64,000 bases of DNA from assembly GCF_009834125.1 (NCBI RefSeq), contig NZ_CP047146.1, forward strand, positions 5,573,501 to 5,637,500, in the 5' to 3' direction. The position numbers were made by a program, and so were the translations under genes. Each line of letters starts with the position of its first letter. Position 1 is the first letter of the stretch. The DNA is from Streptomyces sp. GS7 (GTDB lineage Bacteria; Actinomycetota; Actinomycetes; Streptomycetales; Streptomycetaceae). The notes below the pieces were generated by a model. That model did no database searches. It had not been told where the DNA came from and worked only from the letters and a program-made list of their open reading frames with translations. This document shows, in pieces, positions 52,637-61,591 of this stretch.

Positions 52637-53221
52637 TCAGGTCCGCAAGGCGATGCCGTCCAGCACCGTCGTGAGGTACTGGCGGGCGATCTCCTCGGGG
52701 CTGTGCTGTGCGCCCGGCCGGTACCAGGAGGCGGCGACCCAGACGGTGTCGCGGACGAACCGGTACGTCAGCCGGATGTCGAGATCGGCGCGGAAGACCC
52801 CGGCGGCCACCCCGCGCTCCAGGGTGCCCAGCCAGGCCCCGGCGAACTTGTCCCGGGCGTCGGCGAGACAGCCGAACCGCGGCTGCTGGGCGGCCAGGTG
52901 GCGGGCCTCCTTCTGGTAGATCGCGACGGCCGCGCGGTGCCGGTCGATCTCCCGGAAGGACTCGGTGACCAGGGCCTCGACGGTCTCGCGGGGGCCGAGC
53001 CGCGCGGCGAGGACCGCCTCGTAGCCGGCCCGCAGCTCGTCGAGGAAGGTGGACAGGATCTCGTCGAGCATCGACTCCTTGGAGTCGAAGTGGTAGTAGA
53101 GGCTGCCCGCGAGCATTCCGGCCGCATCCGCGATCTGCCGGACGGTGGTGGCGTCGTAGCCGTGGGCGGCGAACACCTCCGCGGCGGTGGCGAGGAGTTC
53201 GCGGCGGCGCTCCTCAGGCAT
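52637..53221 (-). CDS. kstR2: TetR-family repressor of HIP catabolism
   Basis: 194 residues. N-terminal DNA-binding domain FAAHGYDATTVRQIADAAGM then AGSLYYHFDSKESMLDEIL; the C-terminal region AIYQKEARHLAAQQPRF fits the KstR2/FadR-like TetR group, whose ligand is HIP-CoA. Position between fadA6 and ipdF is the mycobacterial arrangement. Two matching palindromes in the window are likely binding sites. Its start overlaps the end of ipdF. Confidence 0.85.
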   Translation of the reverse strand: MPEERRRELLATAAEVFAAHGYDATTVRQIADAAGMLAGSLYYHFDSKESMLDEILSTFLDELRAGYEAVLAARLGPRETVEALVTESFREIDRHRAAVAIYQKEARHLAAQQPRFGCLADARDKFAGAWLGTLERGVAAGVFRADLDIRLTYRFVRDTVWVAASWYRPGAQHSPEEIARQYLTTVLDGIALRT

Positions 53222-53993
53222 GCTGGGAGCTGACGGAGACGGTCTCGCCCGTCATGTAGGAGGCGTAGTCGCCGGCCAGGAAGACGATGACATTGGCGAC
53301 CTCCCAGGGCTCGGCGTAGCGGCCGAACGCCTCCTTCGCGGTGAGCTCGGCCAGCAGTTCGGGCGTGGTGACCTTCACCAGGTGCGGGTGCATGGCGAGG
53401 CTGGGCGCGACCGCGTTGATCCGTACGCCGTGGTCGGCGGCCTCCAGCGCGGCGCAGCGGGTGAGGGCCATCACCCCGGCCTTGGCGGCGGCGTAGTGGG
53501 CCTGGCCGCGCTGGGCGCGCCAGCCGATGACGGAGGCGTTGTTGACGATCACGCCGCCGCCCGAGGTCCGCATCCGGCGGAGTGCGGCGCGGGTGCAGCG
53601 GAAGGTGCCGTTCAGCGTGACGTCGATGACCTTGCCCCACTGGGCGTCGGTCATCTCGACGAGTTCGGCGGTGCCGCCGAGCCCGGCGTTGTTGACCACG
53701 ATGTCGAGCCGGCCGTGCCGCTCCTCGGCCAGCGCCAGCAGCGCCTCGACCTGCGCCTCGTCGGTGACGTCACAGGGCAGCCCGGCGACCCGGTCCGGCC
53801 CGAACTCCGCGGCCAGCGCCGCCGCGCTCTCGGTCAGCCGCCGGGTGTGCGCGTCGCCGATGACGATCCGCGCTCCCTCCTCCAGGAACCGGCGCGCGGT
53901 GGCCCCTCCGATGCCGGCACCGGCCGCGGCGGTGATGACCGCCGTCCGCCCGCTGAGCAGATCATGACCGGGTACGTAGGGCGGTGGGGTCAT
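53214..53993 (-). CDS. ipdF: Short-chain dehydrogenase of HIP catabolism
   Basis: 259 residues. NAD-binding TAAAGAGIGGATARRFLEEGA, NNAGLGGTAELVEMT, NNASVIGWRAQRGQAHYAAAK with Ser and Tyr-x-x-x-Lys, and a close SYMTGETVSVSSQHA. It sits between kstR2 and the fadE30 remnant exactly as Rv3559c does. In mycobacteria IpdF oxidises the 5-hydroxy group of the CoA thioester intermediate. ATG overlaps the fadE30 stop. Confidence 0.85.
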   Translation of the reverse strand: MTPPPYVPGHDLLSGRTAVITAAAGAGIGGATARRFLEEGARIVIGDAHTRRLTESAAALAAEFGPDRVAGLPCDVTDEAQVEALLALAEERHGRLDIVVNNAGLGGTAELVEMTDAQWGKVIDVTLNGTFRCTRAALRRMRTSGGGVIVNNASVIGWRAQRGQAHYAAAKAGVMALTRCAALEAADHGVRINAVAPSLAMHPHLVKVTTPELLAELTAKEAFGRYAEPWEVANVIVFLAGDYASYMTGETVSVSSQHA

Positions 53994-54392
53994 GCCGGCG
54001 CCTCCTTCGGCAGGCCGAGCACCCGCTCGGCGACGATGTTCCGCTGGATCTCGTTCGAGCCTGCGTGGAGCGTGTCGGCGCGGGAGAAGAGGAACAGCCG
54101 CTGCCGGTCGTCCAGGTCGTACGGTTCCCCGGCGGCGAGCGTGCGGTCCGCGCCGCGGATGTCCATGGCGAGTTCGCCGAGCGCGCGGTGCCAGGTCGCC
54201 CAGGAGATCTTCCCGATGGACGCCTCCGGACCGGGCGCTCCGGCGGCGACGCCCTCCAGCATCCGCCGGGCGTCGAAGCGGGGCTGCCGCGGCCCCGCAG
54301 GTCCGCGAACTCCCCGGCGAAGTCGGCCCGCAGCCGGCTGCGGAACTCGGTGCGGAAGCTCGCGACGGTGGCGGGGCCTCGACGCTGCTCAT
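53990..54392 (-). pseudogene. fadE30 remnant: acyl-CoA dehydrogenase with a large internal deletion
   Basis: Two ends of an acyl-CoA dehydrogenase remain. After ATG 54392, the reading starts SSVEAPP, shifts one frame, and continues TVASFRTEFRSRLRADFAG to LRGRG; then the sequence jumps to another frame, RFDARRMLEGVAAGAPGPEA through HAGSNEIQRNIVAERVLGLP, the normal C-terminus. About 260 central residues are gone, including the FAD site. The ATGA overlap with ipdF is kept. Two frameshifts plus a deletion show real decay, not a sequencing slip. Confidence 0.85.
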
Positions 54393-54406
54393 GGCCGTAC
54401 GTTAAC

Positions 54407-54424
54407 CTACCAAACACTTGTTAG
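54407..54424. promoter_or_regulatory. Probable KstR2 operator, site 2
   Basis: CTACCAAACACTTGTTAG, palindrome of the form CTAnCAAn4TTGnTAG. It lies between the fadE30 remnant (start 14 bases away) and the enoyl-CoA hydratase gene (start 14 bases away), so one site can repress both directions. Confidence 0.78.
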
Positions 54425-54438
54425 GGAAGGAGTCGCCG

Positions 54439-55323
54439 ATGACCTCCGGCGAGGACACGTCCGTCGTGCGCTACGAGCGGCAAGGCTCGGTCGCCACCGT
54501 CACGATGAACCGCCCGGACTACCGCAACGCCCAGAATTCCGCGATGACCTACGCCCTGGACCGCGCCTTCTACCGCGCCGCCGAAGACAACGACGTCAAG
54601 GTCGTGGTGCTCGCCGGCGCGGGCCGGCACTTCTCCGCGGGCCATGACATCGGCACCCCCGAACGCGACGCCCATCTGCCCTTCGACCGCACGGCAGGGC
54701 TGTGGTGGGACCACTCGGACAAGGAGGGCGCGGAGAGCCGCTTCGCCCGCGAGTCCGAGGTCTATCTGGGGATGTGCCGCCGCTGGCGGGAGCTACCCAA
54801 ACCCGTCGTCGCGGCCGTCCAAGGGGCTTGCGTGGCAGGCGGGTTGATGCTCGCCTGGGTCTGCGATCTGATCGTCGCCTCCGAGGACGCCTTCTTCGCC
54901 GACCCGGTCGTACGGATGGGAATCCCCGGCGTGGAGTACTTCGCCCACCCGTGGGTGATGCCGCCGCGCATCGCCAGGGAGTTCCTCTACACCGGCGACC
55001 GGATGACCGCGCGGCGGGCGTACGAGGTGGGCATGGTCAACCGCGTCGTACCGCGCGACGAACTGGCCGACCGCACAACCGAGTTGGCACTGCGGATCGC
55101 CGAGATGCCCCGGCTGGGCCTGGCCCTGACCAAGCGCGCGGTCAACCAGGCCGAGGACCTTCAGGGCCTGCACACCGGAATGGACTCGGTGTTCGGACTC
55201 CACCACCTCGCGCACGCCCACAACGCGGAGACCGCCGCGGACCCGCTCGCCGGGGTGGACATCGCGGCGATGCGCCGGCACGGCGCGGACGGCTCGCCCC
55301 GCCCCCGGCAGGCGGGAGCGTAA
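54439..55323 (+). CDS. Enoyl-CoA hydratase/isomerase family protein
   Basis: 294 residues from ATG 54439, with AAGGAG upstream; an earlier in-frame start at 54418 lies inside the operator. Crotonase motifs VVLAGAGRHFSAGHDIGTPE and GACVAGGLMLAWVCDLIVAS form the oxyanion hole. It leads the plus-strand fadE operon under the probable KstR2 site. Likely hydration step in side-chain or ring fragment oxidation; exact mycobacterial counterpart not assigned. Confidence 0.85.
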   Translation: MTSGEDTSVVRYERQGSVATVTMNRPDYRNAQNSAMTYALDRAFYRAAEDNDVKVVVLAGAGRHFSAGHDIGTPERDAHLPFDRTAGLWWDHSDKEGAESRFARESEVYLGMCRRWRELPKPVVAAVQGACVAGGLMLAWVCDLIVASEDAFFADPVVRMGIPGVEYFAHPWVMPPRIAREFLYTGDRMTARRAYEVGMVNRVVPRDELADRTTELALRIAEMPRLGLALTKRAVNQAEDLQGLHTGMDSVFGLHHLAHAHNAETAADPLAGVDIAAMRRHGADGSPRPRQAGA

Positions 55324-55354
55324 TGGACCGCGAAATCATGGGAGTTGGCGTCTG

Positions 55355-56524
55355 ATGGATCTCGACTTCACCGCCGCCGAGGACGCCTTCCGGACCGCCG
55401 CACGGGCCTGGCTCACGGAGAACGTGCCCGCAACCCCCCTCCCGTCGCTGGAGACCCGCGAGGGGTTCGCCGCGCACCGCGACTGGGAACGCCGGCTCGC
55501 CGCCGACCGCTGGTCGGTGGTCTCCTGGCCCGAGGCGTACGGCGGCCGGGGCGCCTCCCTCCTCCAGTGGCTGGTCTTCGAGGAGGAGTACTACGCCGCC
55601 GGCGCACCCGGCCGGGTCGGCCAGAACGGCATCAGCCTCCTCGCGCCGACCCTCTTCGAACACGGCACGGAGGAGCAACGCGCCCGCGTTCTGGGCCCGA
55701 TGGCCACCGGCGAGGTGGTCTGGGCGCAGGCGTGGTCCGAGCCGGAGTCGGGATCGGACCTGGCGTCGCTGCGCTCCACGGCCGTACGGACCGACGGCGG
55801 CTGGCTGCTGAGCGGCCAGAAGACCTGGTCGTCCCGGGCCGCCTTCGCCGACCGCGCCTTCGGCCTGTTCCGCAGCGAGCCGGGCACCGACAAGCCGCAC
55901 CACGGCCTGACGTATCTGATGTTCCCGCTGGACGCGCCGGGTGTGACGGTGCGGCCCATCGGCCGGCTGGACGGCAAGCCGGCCTTCGCCGAACTCTTCC
56001 TCGACGAGGTGTTCGTCCCGGACGCGGACGTCATCGGCGAGCCGGGACGAGGCTGGTGGGTCGCGATGAGTACGGCCGGCAACGAACGCGGGCTGACCCT
56101 GCGCAGTCCGGGCCGCTTCACGGCCGCAGCCGACCGGCTGACCGCGCTGTGGCACGCGGCGGCCGACCCGGGCGACACCGCGCTGCGCGACCGGGTGGCC
56201 GACGCCGTGATCGGCGCCCGCGCCTACCGGCTGTTCGCCTACGCCAACGCCTCGCGCCTGGCCGCCGGTGGCACCCTGGGTGCCGAGTCCAGCCTGAACA
56301 AGGTCTTCTGGTCCGAGCTGGACATCGCCCTGCACGAGACCGCCCTCGACCTCCTCGGCCCCTACGGCACCCTCGCCGACGGCGCCGACGAGGCTCCCGC
56401 ACACGGCAGTTGGGCCGATGGCTACGTCTTCTCCCTCGCCGGCCCGATCTACGCGGGCACCAACGAGATCCAGCGGAACATCATCGCCGAGCGGCTGCTC
56501 GGCCTGCCGAAGGGACGCCGGTGA
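55355..56524 (+). CDS. Acyl-CoA dehydrogenase, FadE31-like subunit
   Basis: 389 residues, full length. WSVVSWPEAYGGRGASLLQW, AQAWSEPESGSDLASLRSTA, GQKTWSSRAAFADRAFGLF and the C-terminal FAD/dimer segment IYAGTNEIQRNIIAERLLGLP. The next gene is a shorter dehydrogenase whose ATG overlaps this stop, the pattern of heteromeric steroid dehydrogenases such as FadE31 with FadE32 or FadE33, in which this subunit supplies much of the FAD site. Confidence 0.87.
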   Translation: MDLDFTAAEDAFRTAARAWLTENVPATPLPSLETREGFAAHRDWERRLAADRWSVVSWPEAYGGRGASLLQWLVFEEEYYAAGAPGRVGQNGISLLAPTLFEHGTEEQRARVLGPMATGEVVWAQAWSEPESGSDLASLRSTAVRTDGGWLLSGQKTWSSRAAFADRAFGLFRSEPGTDKPHHGLTYLMFPLDAPGVTVRPIGRLDGKPAFAELFLDEVFVPDADVIGEPGRGWWVAMSTAGNERGLTLRSPGRFTAAADRLTALWHAAADPGDTALRDRVADAVIGARAYRLFAYANASRLAAGGTLGAESSLNKVFWSELDIALHETALDLLGPYGTLADGADEAPAHGSWADGYVFSLAGPIYAGTNEIQRNIIAERLLGLPKGRR

Positions 56525-57507
56525 TGCGGTTCCTCCTGACCGACGAGCAGCGGGAGTTCGCGCGGACGCTGGACGGTATGCTCGGCGCGTTCGGTACCCC
56601 GGCTGTCGTGCGGGCCTGGGCGGCCGGGGAGCACAAGCCGGGCCGCGACCTGTGGGCGCGGCTCGCGGAGACCGGGGTGTTCGCCCTCGCGGTCCCCGAG
56701 GCGTACGGAGGACTGGGCCCACTCCCCCTCGAACTCGCCGTCGCCTACACCGAGTTGGGCCGCCATGCGGTACCCGGCCCGCTGGTGGAGACGGCCGCCG
56801 CGGCGGCCTTCCTGGACCGTCTCGGCGAGACCGGGGCGGCGGACGCCTGGCTGCCCCGCATCGCCTCCGGTGACGCGATCGTCGGGCTGTGCGCGGACGG
56901 TGCACCGTTCGCGCTGGACGCGGACGCCGCCGACGCGGTCTTCGTCGTCCGGGGCGACACGGTGTGCCGCACGGAGGCCCACGGCCCGGTGCAGCCCTCG
57001 CTCGACCCGGCCCGCCGGCTGTCCCGCCCGCTCGGAGGCACCGTTCTCACCCGCGGCCCGGCGGTCACCGCGGCCGCCACGTACGCCACCGACACCGCCC
57101 GGCTGCTCACCGCCGCGCAGGCGCTCGGCCTGGGCCGCGCCCTGCTGGACGAGACCGTCGGCCACGTCAAACGGCGCACCCAGTTCGCGGTGCCGATCGG
57201 CTCGTTCCAGGCGGTGCAGCACCGACTGGCCGACACCCTCCTCGCCCTGGAGTTCGCGCAGCCGCTGGTCCATGCGGCGGCCCTGGCACTGGCCCGGGAC
57301 GCCGCAGGTGCCGGCCCGGATATCGCGGCGGCGAAGGTGGCGGCGGGCGAGGCATGCCATACCGCGGCGCGCACCGCGCTCCAGCTGCACGGCGCGCTCG
57401 GCTACACGGACGAGCCGGACCTCTCCCTCCGGATCCGCAAGGCCCGCCCGCTGCGGGACGCCTGGGGCACCCCGTCCGAGTGCCGCGCCCGGGTCCTGGC
57501 CGGATAG
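56524..57507 (+). CDS. Acyl-CoA dehydrogenase, FadE32/33-like partner subunit
   Basis: 327 residues, short as in the small partners of heterotetrameric dehydrogenases. [60 protein letters not shown] and [25 protein letters not shown] overlap with the upstream gene supports equal production of an alpha2-beta2 enzyme. It ends the recognisable catabolic set. Confidence 0.87.
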   Translation: MRFLLTDEQREFARTLDGMLGAFGTPAVVRAWAAGEHKPGRDLWARLAETGVFALAVPEAYGGLGPLPLELAVAYTELGRHAVPGPLVETAAAAAFLDRLGETGAADAWLPRIASGDAIVGLCADGAPFALDADAADAVFVVRGDTVCRTEAHGPVQPSLDPARRLSRPLGGTVLTRGPAVTAAATYATDTARLLTAAQALGLGRALLDETVGHVKRRTQFAVPIGSFQAVQHRLADTLLALEFAQPLVHAAALALARDAAGAGPDIAAAKVAAGEACHTAARTALQLHGALGYTDEPDLSLRIRKARPLRDAWGTPSECRARVLAG

Positions 57508-57699
57508 CGCCGCCCGCGCGCGCCACCGCCGCCGTACCCGTCGATCCGACCGAGGTACGGGGGCGGCTCCTTGCGCGGCACCGCCTTCAGCCGACGCGCG
57601 GAAGGTCCGTCAATCCCGGTTCCTCGGCCAGTCGCCGGCGGTGTTCGGCAGGTGCGCCGAAGAGCTGGGCGCTCCCGTGCGCGCGCTTGAAGTAGCGAT

Positions 57700-57997
57700 G
57701 GGCGTCATGCACCTGGGCCCGCACGGCGCCCCGGGGCACCCGTACGCCTCCCCGGGCATGGCCCCGGACCTCACCGGGCTGCCGCCCGCGCTCCTCGTCC
57801 TGCCCGAGTGCGACCCGCTGCGGGACGAGGGGCGCGCGTACGGACGCGCCCTGCGGCGGGCGGGCGTGGCGGTCCGCGTCGACGAATGCCGGGGGACCTT
57901 CCGCGGCTTCCTCGGCGCGGCCGGCCGACTGCCGGCGGCGGACCGGGCGCTCCGTGCGGTCGGCGACTGGCCGGCCGGCACCCTGTGTGACGGCTGA
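57700..57997 (+). pseudogene. C-terminal fragment of an alpha/beta hydrolase
   Basis: About 90 residues read [40 protein letters not shown] and [18 protein letters not shown]: the acid-residue region and His region of hormone-sensitive-lipase-type hydrolases, but the catalytic His is missing (normally HGF, here RGF) and there is no N-terminal HGG or GxSxG. A remnant in the 637-base gap after the fadE pair. Confidence 0.7.
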
Positions 57998-58144
57998 GTG
58001 ACGGGCGGATGGAGGAGGGATGGTGACACAGTGAGCGGGAGCCGTGGCGGCCTGTCGATACGGTGCGCCGCCGCACCTCAGGTGCCAGACTTGAAGCACC
58101 GCGCCCGGCGGCCGGCCGGGGCCCTTGGGACCGAGGGGAACATC

Positions 58145-58435
58145 ATGACCTGGGCATCTTGGACCACGGTGGGGATCCACGCCCGCCCCGGCGCGGTGCG
58201 CACCGAGGAGATCGGCCCGATGCAGGGCGACCTGACCATTCACACCACGTGGTCGGAGGACGAGGCGCACGTGGCCGTGCAGTACACCGGGTCGTCGGAC
58301 TGGTACACCATGGTCGGCAGCCCCGTGCCCTGCCATTCGGAAGAGGACAGCCGGACCTTCCATCAGGCCGTGGTGGAGGCGGTGCGCGGCGGCGAGAAGG
58401 CGCATGCGTCGCTGGAGGAACTCTTCCATATGTAG
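58145..58435 (+). CDS. Small conserved hypothetical protein
   Basis: 96 residues from ATG 58145, with GAGGGGA upstream. Sequence such as VGIHARPGAVRTEEIGPMQG, AHVAVQYTGSSDWYTMVGSP and HQAVVEAVRGGEKAHASLEE is acidic and folded-looking but matches no family I can name. A strong terminator follows. Confidence 0.7.
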   Translation: MTWASWTTVGIHARPGAVRTEEIGPMQGDLTIHTTWSEDEAHVAVQYTGSSDWYTMVGSPVPCHSEEDSRTFHQAVVEAVRGGEKAHASLEELFHM

Positions 58436-58462
58436 CGCCCGCGAGGGCGCCCAGGACGATCC

Positions 58463-58492
58463 GGGCCGGGACAGCAGCCGCTGTCCCGGCCC
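58463..58492 (+). terminator. Terminator hairpin
   Basis: A perfect 13-bp stem (58463-58475 with 58480-58492), 4-base loop, 27 bases after the hypothetical gene stop. Confidence 0.8.
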
Positions 58493-58559
58493 CTGCCATG
58501 CCGGGCAACCCTCGTACCGCGTCGTGCGTCCCCCCTCCCAGAACACATTTGGTCACCTT

Positions 58560-58752
58560 GTGACTACCTAAAGCTGATGAATTGTCAATTTTTGAATTCT
58601 TCGCATCGGAAATCGATCATTTTCCTTTACATGCGCATGCCAGACATACCAGGGTTTGCGCGGGGCCACACAACCCCCACGGTGCCCAACGGCACCGTGC
58701 GTACGGGCGGTTGGCGAGCCGGCCGCCCCCGCAGCCCAAAGGACCCACACCG
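58560..58752 (+). promoter_or_regulatory. AT-rich leader and promoter region of the M4 protease
   Basis: Bases 58560-58650 are far richer in A and T than anything nearby (for example CAATTTTTGAATTCTTCGC) and probably hold the promoter. From 58700 the sequence returns to high GC up to the GTG start. Confidence 0.45.
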
Positions 58753-60540
58753 GTGCGTAGACCCCACATACGCAGGTACCACCTGGCGATAGCCGTGGCC
58801 GTGACCACGGCCGCCACCCTCACCTCCGGAACCGCGGGCGCCGCCACGGCCGCCCCCGCCACCCCCTCCGCCCCCTCTTCCGCTTCCCCCTCCGTCGTCG
58901 ACGCTGCCCGCGCCGCCGCCTACGCGCACTCCGCGGCGACCGGTGTCGGCAGCCAGGACACCCTCCAGGCCACCGACACCCTGGTCGACCCCGACGGCCG
59001 GCAGCACGTGCGCTTCCTCCGCAGCCACCGCGGACTGCCGGTGCTCGGCGGCGACCTGGTCATCCACCTGGGCGCCAACTCCGCCTACGAGGGCGTCACC
59101 CGGGCCTCCCGCCATCAGGTCGACGTCACCACCACCGACCCGAAGCTCACCGGCCGGCAGGCCGCGGCCAAGGCCGCCTCCGTTGCCCAGGGCCGGGCCG
59201 GCGAGCCCCAACTGGTCGTGGACGCCCGCGAGAACCGCACGACGCTCGCCTACCGGGTGCACGTCGACGACAGCCGCACCGCCGAGTCCGGCGGCGCCCG
59301 GACCGTCGTCGTCGACGCCACCACCGGTGGCGTGCTCAGCGACATCCCGGCCGCCGACTCCTTCCTGTCGCCCTCCCTGCAGCGCACGCTCCGGCAGCGC
59401 GGCGAGCGGCTCGCGCCCGCCACCGGCCCGGCCGCCGCCGCGTCCGCCACTGCCACGCCCGGCAAGGCCGGCGGCTTCCCCGCCCCGGCGACCGGCACCG
59501 GCTCGTCCTTCTTCGTCGGCACCGTGCCGCTGTCCACCACCCAGACCGGCAAGGCCGCGTTCACCCTCAAGGACAGCACCCGCGGCAACACCGAGACCCG
59601 CGACGCCGGCGGCAGGGAACTCGACAAGTTCGCCGACGGCAAGGCGCTCACCAGCACGACCGACCACTGGGGCAACGGCACCGCCGCCGACCCGACCACC
59701 GCCGCCGTCGACGCCCAGTACGGCATCACCAGCACCCTGGACTTCTACAAGAAGACCTTCGGCCGCAAGGGCATCAAGAACGACGGCGCCGGCGCGCACG
59801 CCCTGGTGCACTTCGGCAAGAACGTCGGCAACGCCTACTGGTCCTCGGACTGCGGCTGCATGCTCTACGGCGACGGCGACGGCAAGACCTTCACCCAGCC
59901 GCTGGTCGTCCTGGACGTCACCGGCCACGAACTCACCCACGGCGTGGTCGACGCGACCGCGAAGCTCCAGCCCACCCGCGTCGACGCCGAGGGCAACCAG
60001 TTCGGCGAGCCCGGCGCGCTCAACGAGTCGCTGGCGGACATCTTCGGCACCGCGGTCGAGTTCGCCACCAACAACCCGAAGAACCCCCCGAACTACCTCA
60101 TGGGTGAAAAGCTGGGCCTCCAGCAGAAGTTCCTGCGCCGGCTCGACAAGCCCTCCCTCGACAAGCTCGAAGGCACCGTCGACTACTGGTCGAAGCAGAC
60201 CCACGACACCGAGGTGCACGCCGGCTCCGGCGTCTCCTCGCACGCCTTCTACCTGCTCGCCGAGGGCAGCGGGAAGAAGACCATCGGGGGCTTCGCCTAC
60301 GACTCCCCCACCTACGACGGCGCGAAGGTGACCGGCATCGGCCGGGACAAGGCGACGGCGATCTTCTACCGGGCACTCACCCGGTACATGGTCTCCACCA
60401 CCGACTTCCACGACGCCCGGATCGCGACCCTCAAGGCCGCCAAGGACCTCTACGGCGCGGGCAGCACCGCGTACAAGACGGTCGACCGCGCCTGGGCCGC
60501 CGTCAACGTCACCGCCGCCAACGCCCCCGGCAAGGGCTGA
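58753..60540 (+). CDS. Secreted thermolysin-type (M4) metalloprotease precursor
   Basis: 595 residues from GTG 58753, with AAAGGA upstream. Signal peptide (RRYHLAIAVAVTTAATLTSG to GAATAAPA), FTP and PepSY-type propeptide (about 40-250), then the catalytic domain. VTGHELTHGVVD carries the two zinc His and the catalytic Glu; NESLADIFG supplies the third zinc ligand; the second catalytic His is in GSGVSSHAFYLL. Exported and self-processed, presumably for nutrient proteolysis. Terminator hairpins flank the gene. Confidence 0.95.
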   Translation: MRRPHIRRYHLAIAVAVTTAATLTSGTAGAATAAPATPSAPSSASPSVVDAARAAAYAHSAATGVGSQDTLQATDTLVDPDGRQHVRFLRSHRGLPVLGGDLVIHLGANSAYEGVTRASRHQVDVTTTDPKLTGRQAAAKAASVAQGRAGEPQLVVDARENRTTLAYRVHVDDSRTAESGGARTVVVDATTGGVLSDIPAADSFLSPSLQRTLRQRGERLAPATGPAAAASATATPGKAGGFPAPATGTGSSFFVGTVPLSTTQTGKAAFTLKDSTRGNTETRDAGGRELDKFADGKALTSTTDHWGNGTAADPTTAAVDAQYGITSTLDFYKKTFGRKGIKNDGAGAHALVHFGKNVGNAYWSSDCGCMLYGDGDGKTFTQPLVVLDVTGHELTHGVVDATAKLQPTRVDAEGNQFGEPGALNESLADIFGTAVEFATNNPKNPPNYLMGEKLGLQQKFLRRLDKPSLDKLEGTVDYWSKQTHDTEVHAGSGVSSHAFYLLAEGSGKKTIGGFAYDSPTYDGAKVTGIGRDKATAIFYRALTRYMVSTTDFHDARIATLKAAKDLYGAGSTAYKTVDRAWAAVNVTAANAPGKG

Positions 60541-60561
60541 GCCGACCCGCCCCGTCCGACA

Positions 60562-60588
60562 GGTGCCCCCGCCACGCGCGGGGGCACC
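60562..60588 (+). terminator. Terminator hairpin after the M4 protease
   Basis: A perfect 11-bp stem (60562-60572 with 60578-60588) and a 5-base loop, 21 bases after the stop. Confidence 0.75.
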
Positions 60589-60834
60589 CGCGCGTGGCGG
60601 TCGACGGGTGCGGGCCCGTCCCGCGCCCGGACCTCGATCGTCGGCGGCCGGGTCCTCGTCGACCGCGGCGAGCCCCGACTTCCGGAGCCGATGGGGAAGT
60701 TGCGGGAGCACGGACGGGTGGCACGGCGCATGCAGCGGACGCAACGATAGCCGAATCGGCAACCGGCCGGCCCGCTGGGCGAGTTGGCGTTCACCGGCCC
60801 GGCCCGCGAGCCGCCCCGCGCCGCCACCCGCCCC

Positions 60835-61539
60835 TCACCGCACCGCTTCCCCCGCCCGCCACTCGGGCGCGCGCCCCAGCGCCGTAAGGATCAGCTCCAG
60901 CACACCCGCGCCCTCGGCGCCCGACAGCCCCGGCTTGAAGGAGCTGCCGGCGGCGAGCCGGGCCTCGCCGTCCGGGACCGCGCGGGCGATCGGGAGGGCC
61001 GCCGCGAGCAGTTCGGGGTCGGGGTCGTAGGCGAGGCCGAGGCTGCGGGCGACATCCCAGCCGTGGACGACGTAGTCGATGAGATGGAAGCCGATGGCCT
61101 GGATCGCGGGGAAGGTCCGGTCGGTGGTGAATTCGGGGAGGGCGAACTGCCGGCCGGGGGTGTCCACGGCCGCGAACGCGGCGATGACCTCCTCGGTGGC
61201 CGAGCGGTGGTCCGCCACCACGTCCGGGATCCGGTCGCCCGGCGGGCGGACCGCCCAGTGCGCCAGGTCCTCCCCCCGCCCCAGGGCCGCCGCCGCGAAG
61301 CCCCGGTGCTGAGCGGTCATGTGGCCGAGCAGGGCGGCGAGGTCCCACTCCGAGCAGGGCGTCGGCCGCACCAGGTCCCCGGGGGCGAGCCGGCTCACCA
61401 GCGCCGCGCTGTCGCGCACCGCGCGGGCGTTGAGCCTCCTGAGGCGGTCGAACGCCGGGCGGTCGGGCTCCGCGGAGGGCGCACCCGCGCCGTACGGGTC
61501 CGGGCTCGCGGTGTGCGGTTCGGCAGAGTTAATAGGCAT
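60835..61539 (-). CDS. TIGR03086 family metal-binding protein
   Basis: 234 residues from ATG 61539. The DinB-like helical bundle has SEWDLAALLGHMTAQHRGFA with a His ligand and GFHLIDYVVHGWDVARSLGL with two more, the TIGR03086 signature. These relate to mycothiol-dependent enzymes; most are uncharacterised. It is divergent from a marR gene 52 bases away, which probably controls it. Confidence 0.85.
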   Translation of the reverse strand: MPINSAEPHTASPDPYGAGAPSAEPDRPAFDRLRRLNARAVRDSAALVSRLAPGDLVRPTPCSEWDLAALLGHMTAQHRGFAAAALGRGEDLAHWAVRPPGDRIPDVVADHRSATEEVIAAFAAVDTPGRQFALPEFTTDRTFPAIQAIGFHLIDYVVHGWDVARSLGLAYDPDPELLAAALPIARAVPDGEARLAAGSSFKPGLSGAEGAGVLELILTALGRAPEWRAGEAVR

Positions 61540-61563
61540 GCGCTTACGATCTGCGTGAGCACA
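61539..61563. promoter_or_regulatory. Candidate MarR operator
   Basis: An inverted repeat, TGCGCTTACG (61539-61548) and CGTGAGCACA (61554-61563), pairs at 8 of 10 positions. It covers the start of the TIGR03086 gene and lies 28 bases before the marR start. Confidence 0.55.
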
Positions 61564-61591
61564 TGATCTGTCAAGGGGTATTTTCCTGTCC

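Noticed and set aside
58627-60762. 711-codon minus-strand open frame
   Set aside because: Antisense shadow of the M4 protease; Gly/Val-rich with no recognisable fold.
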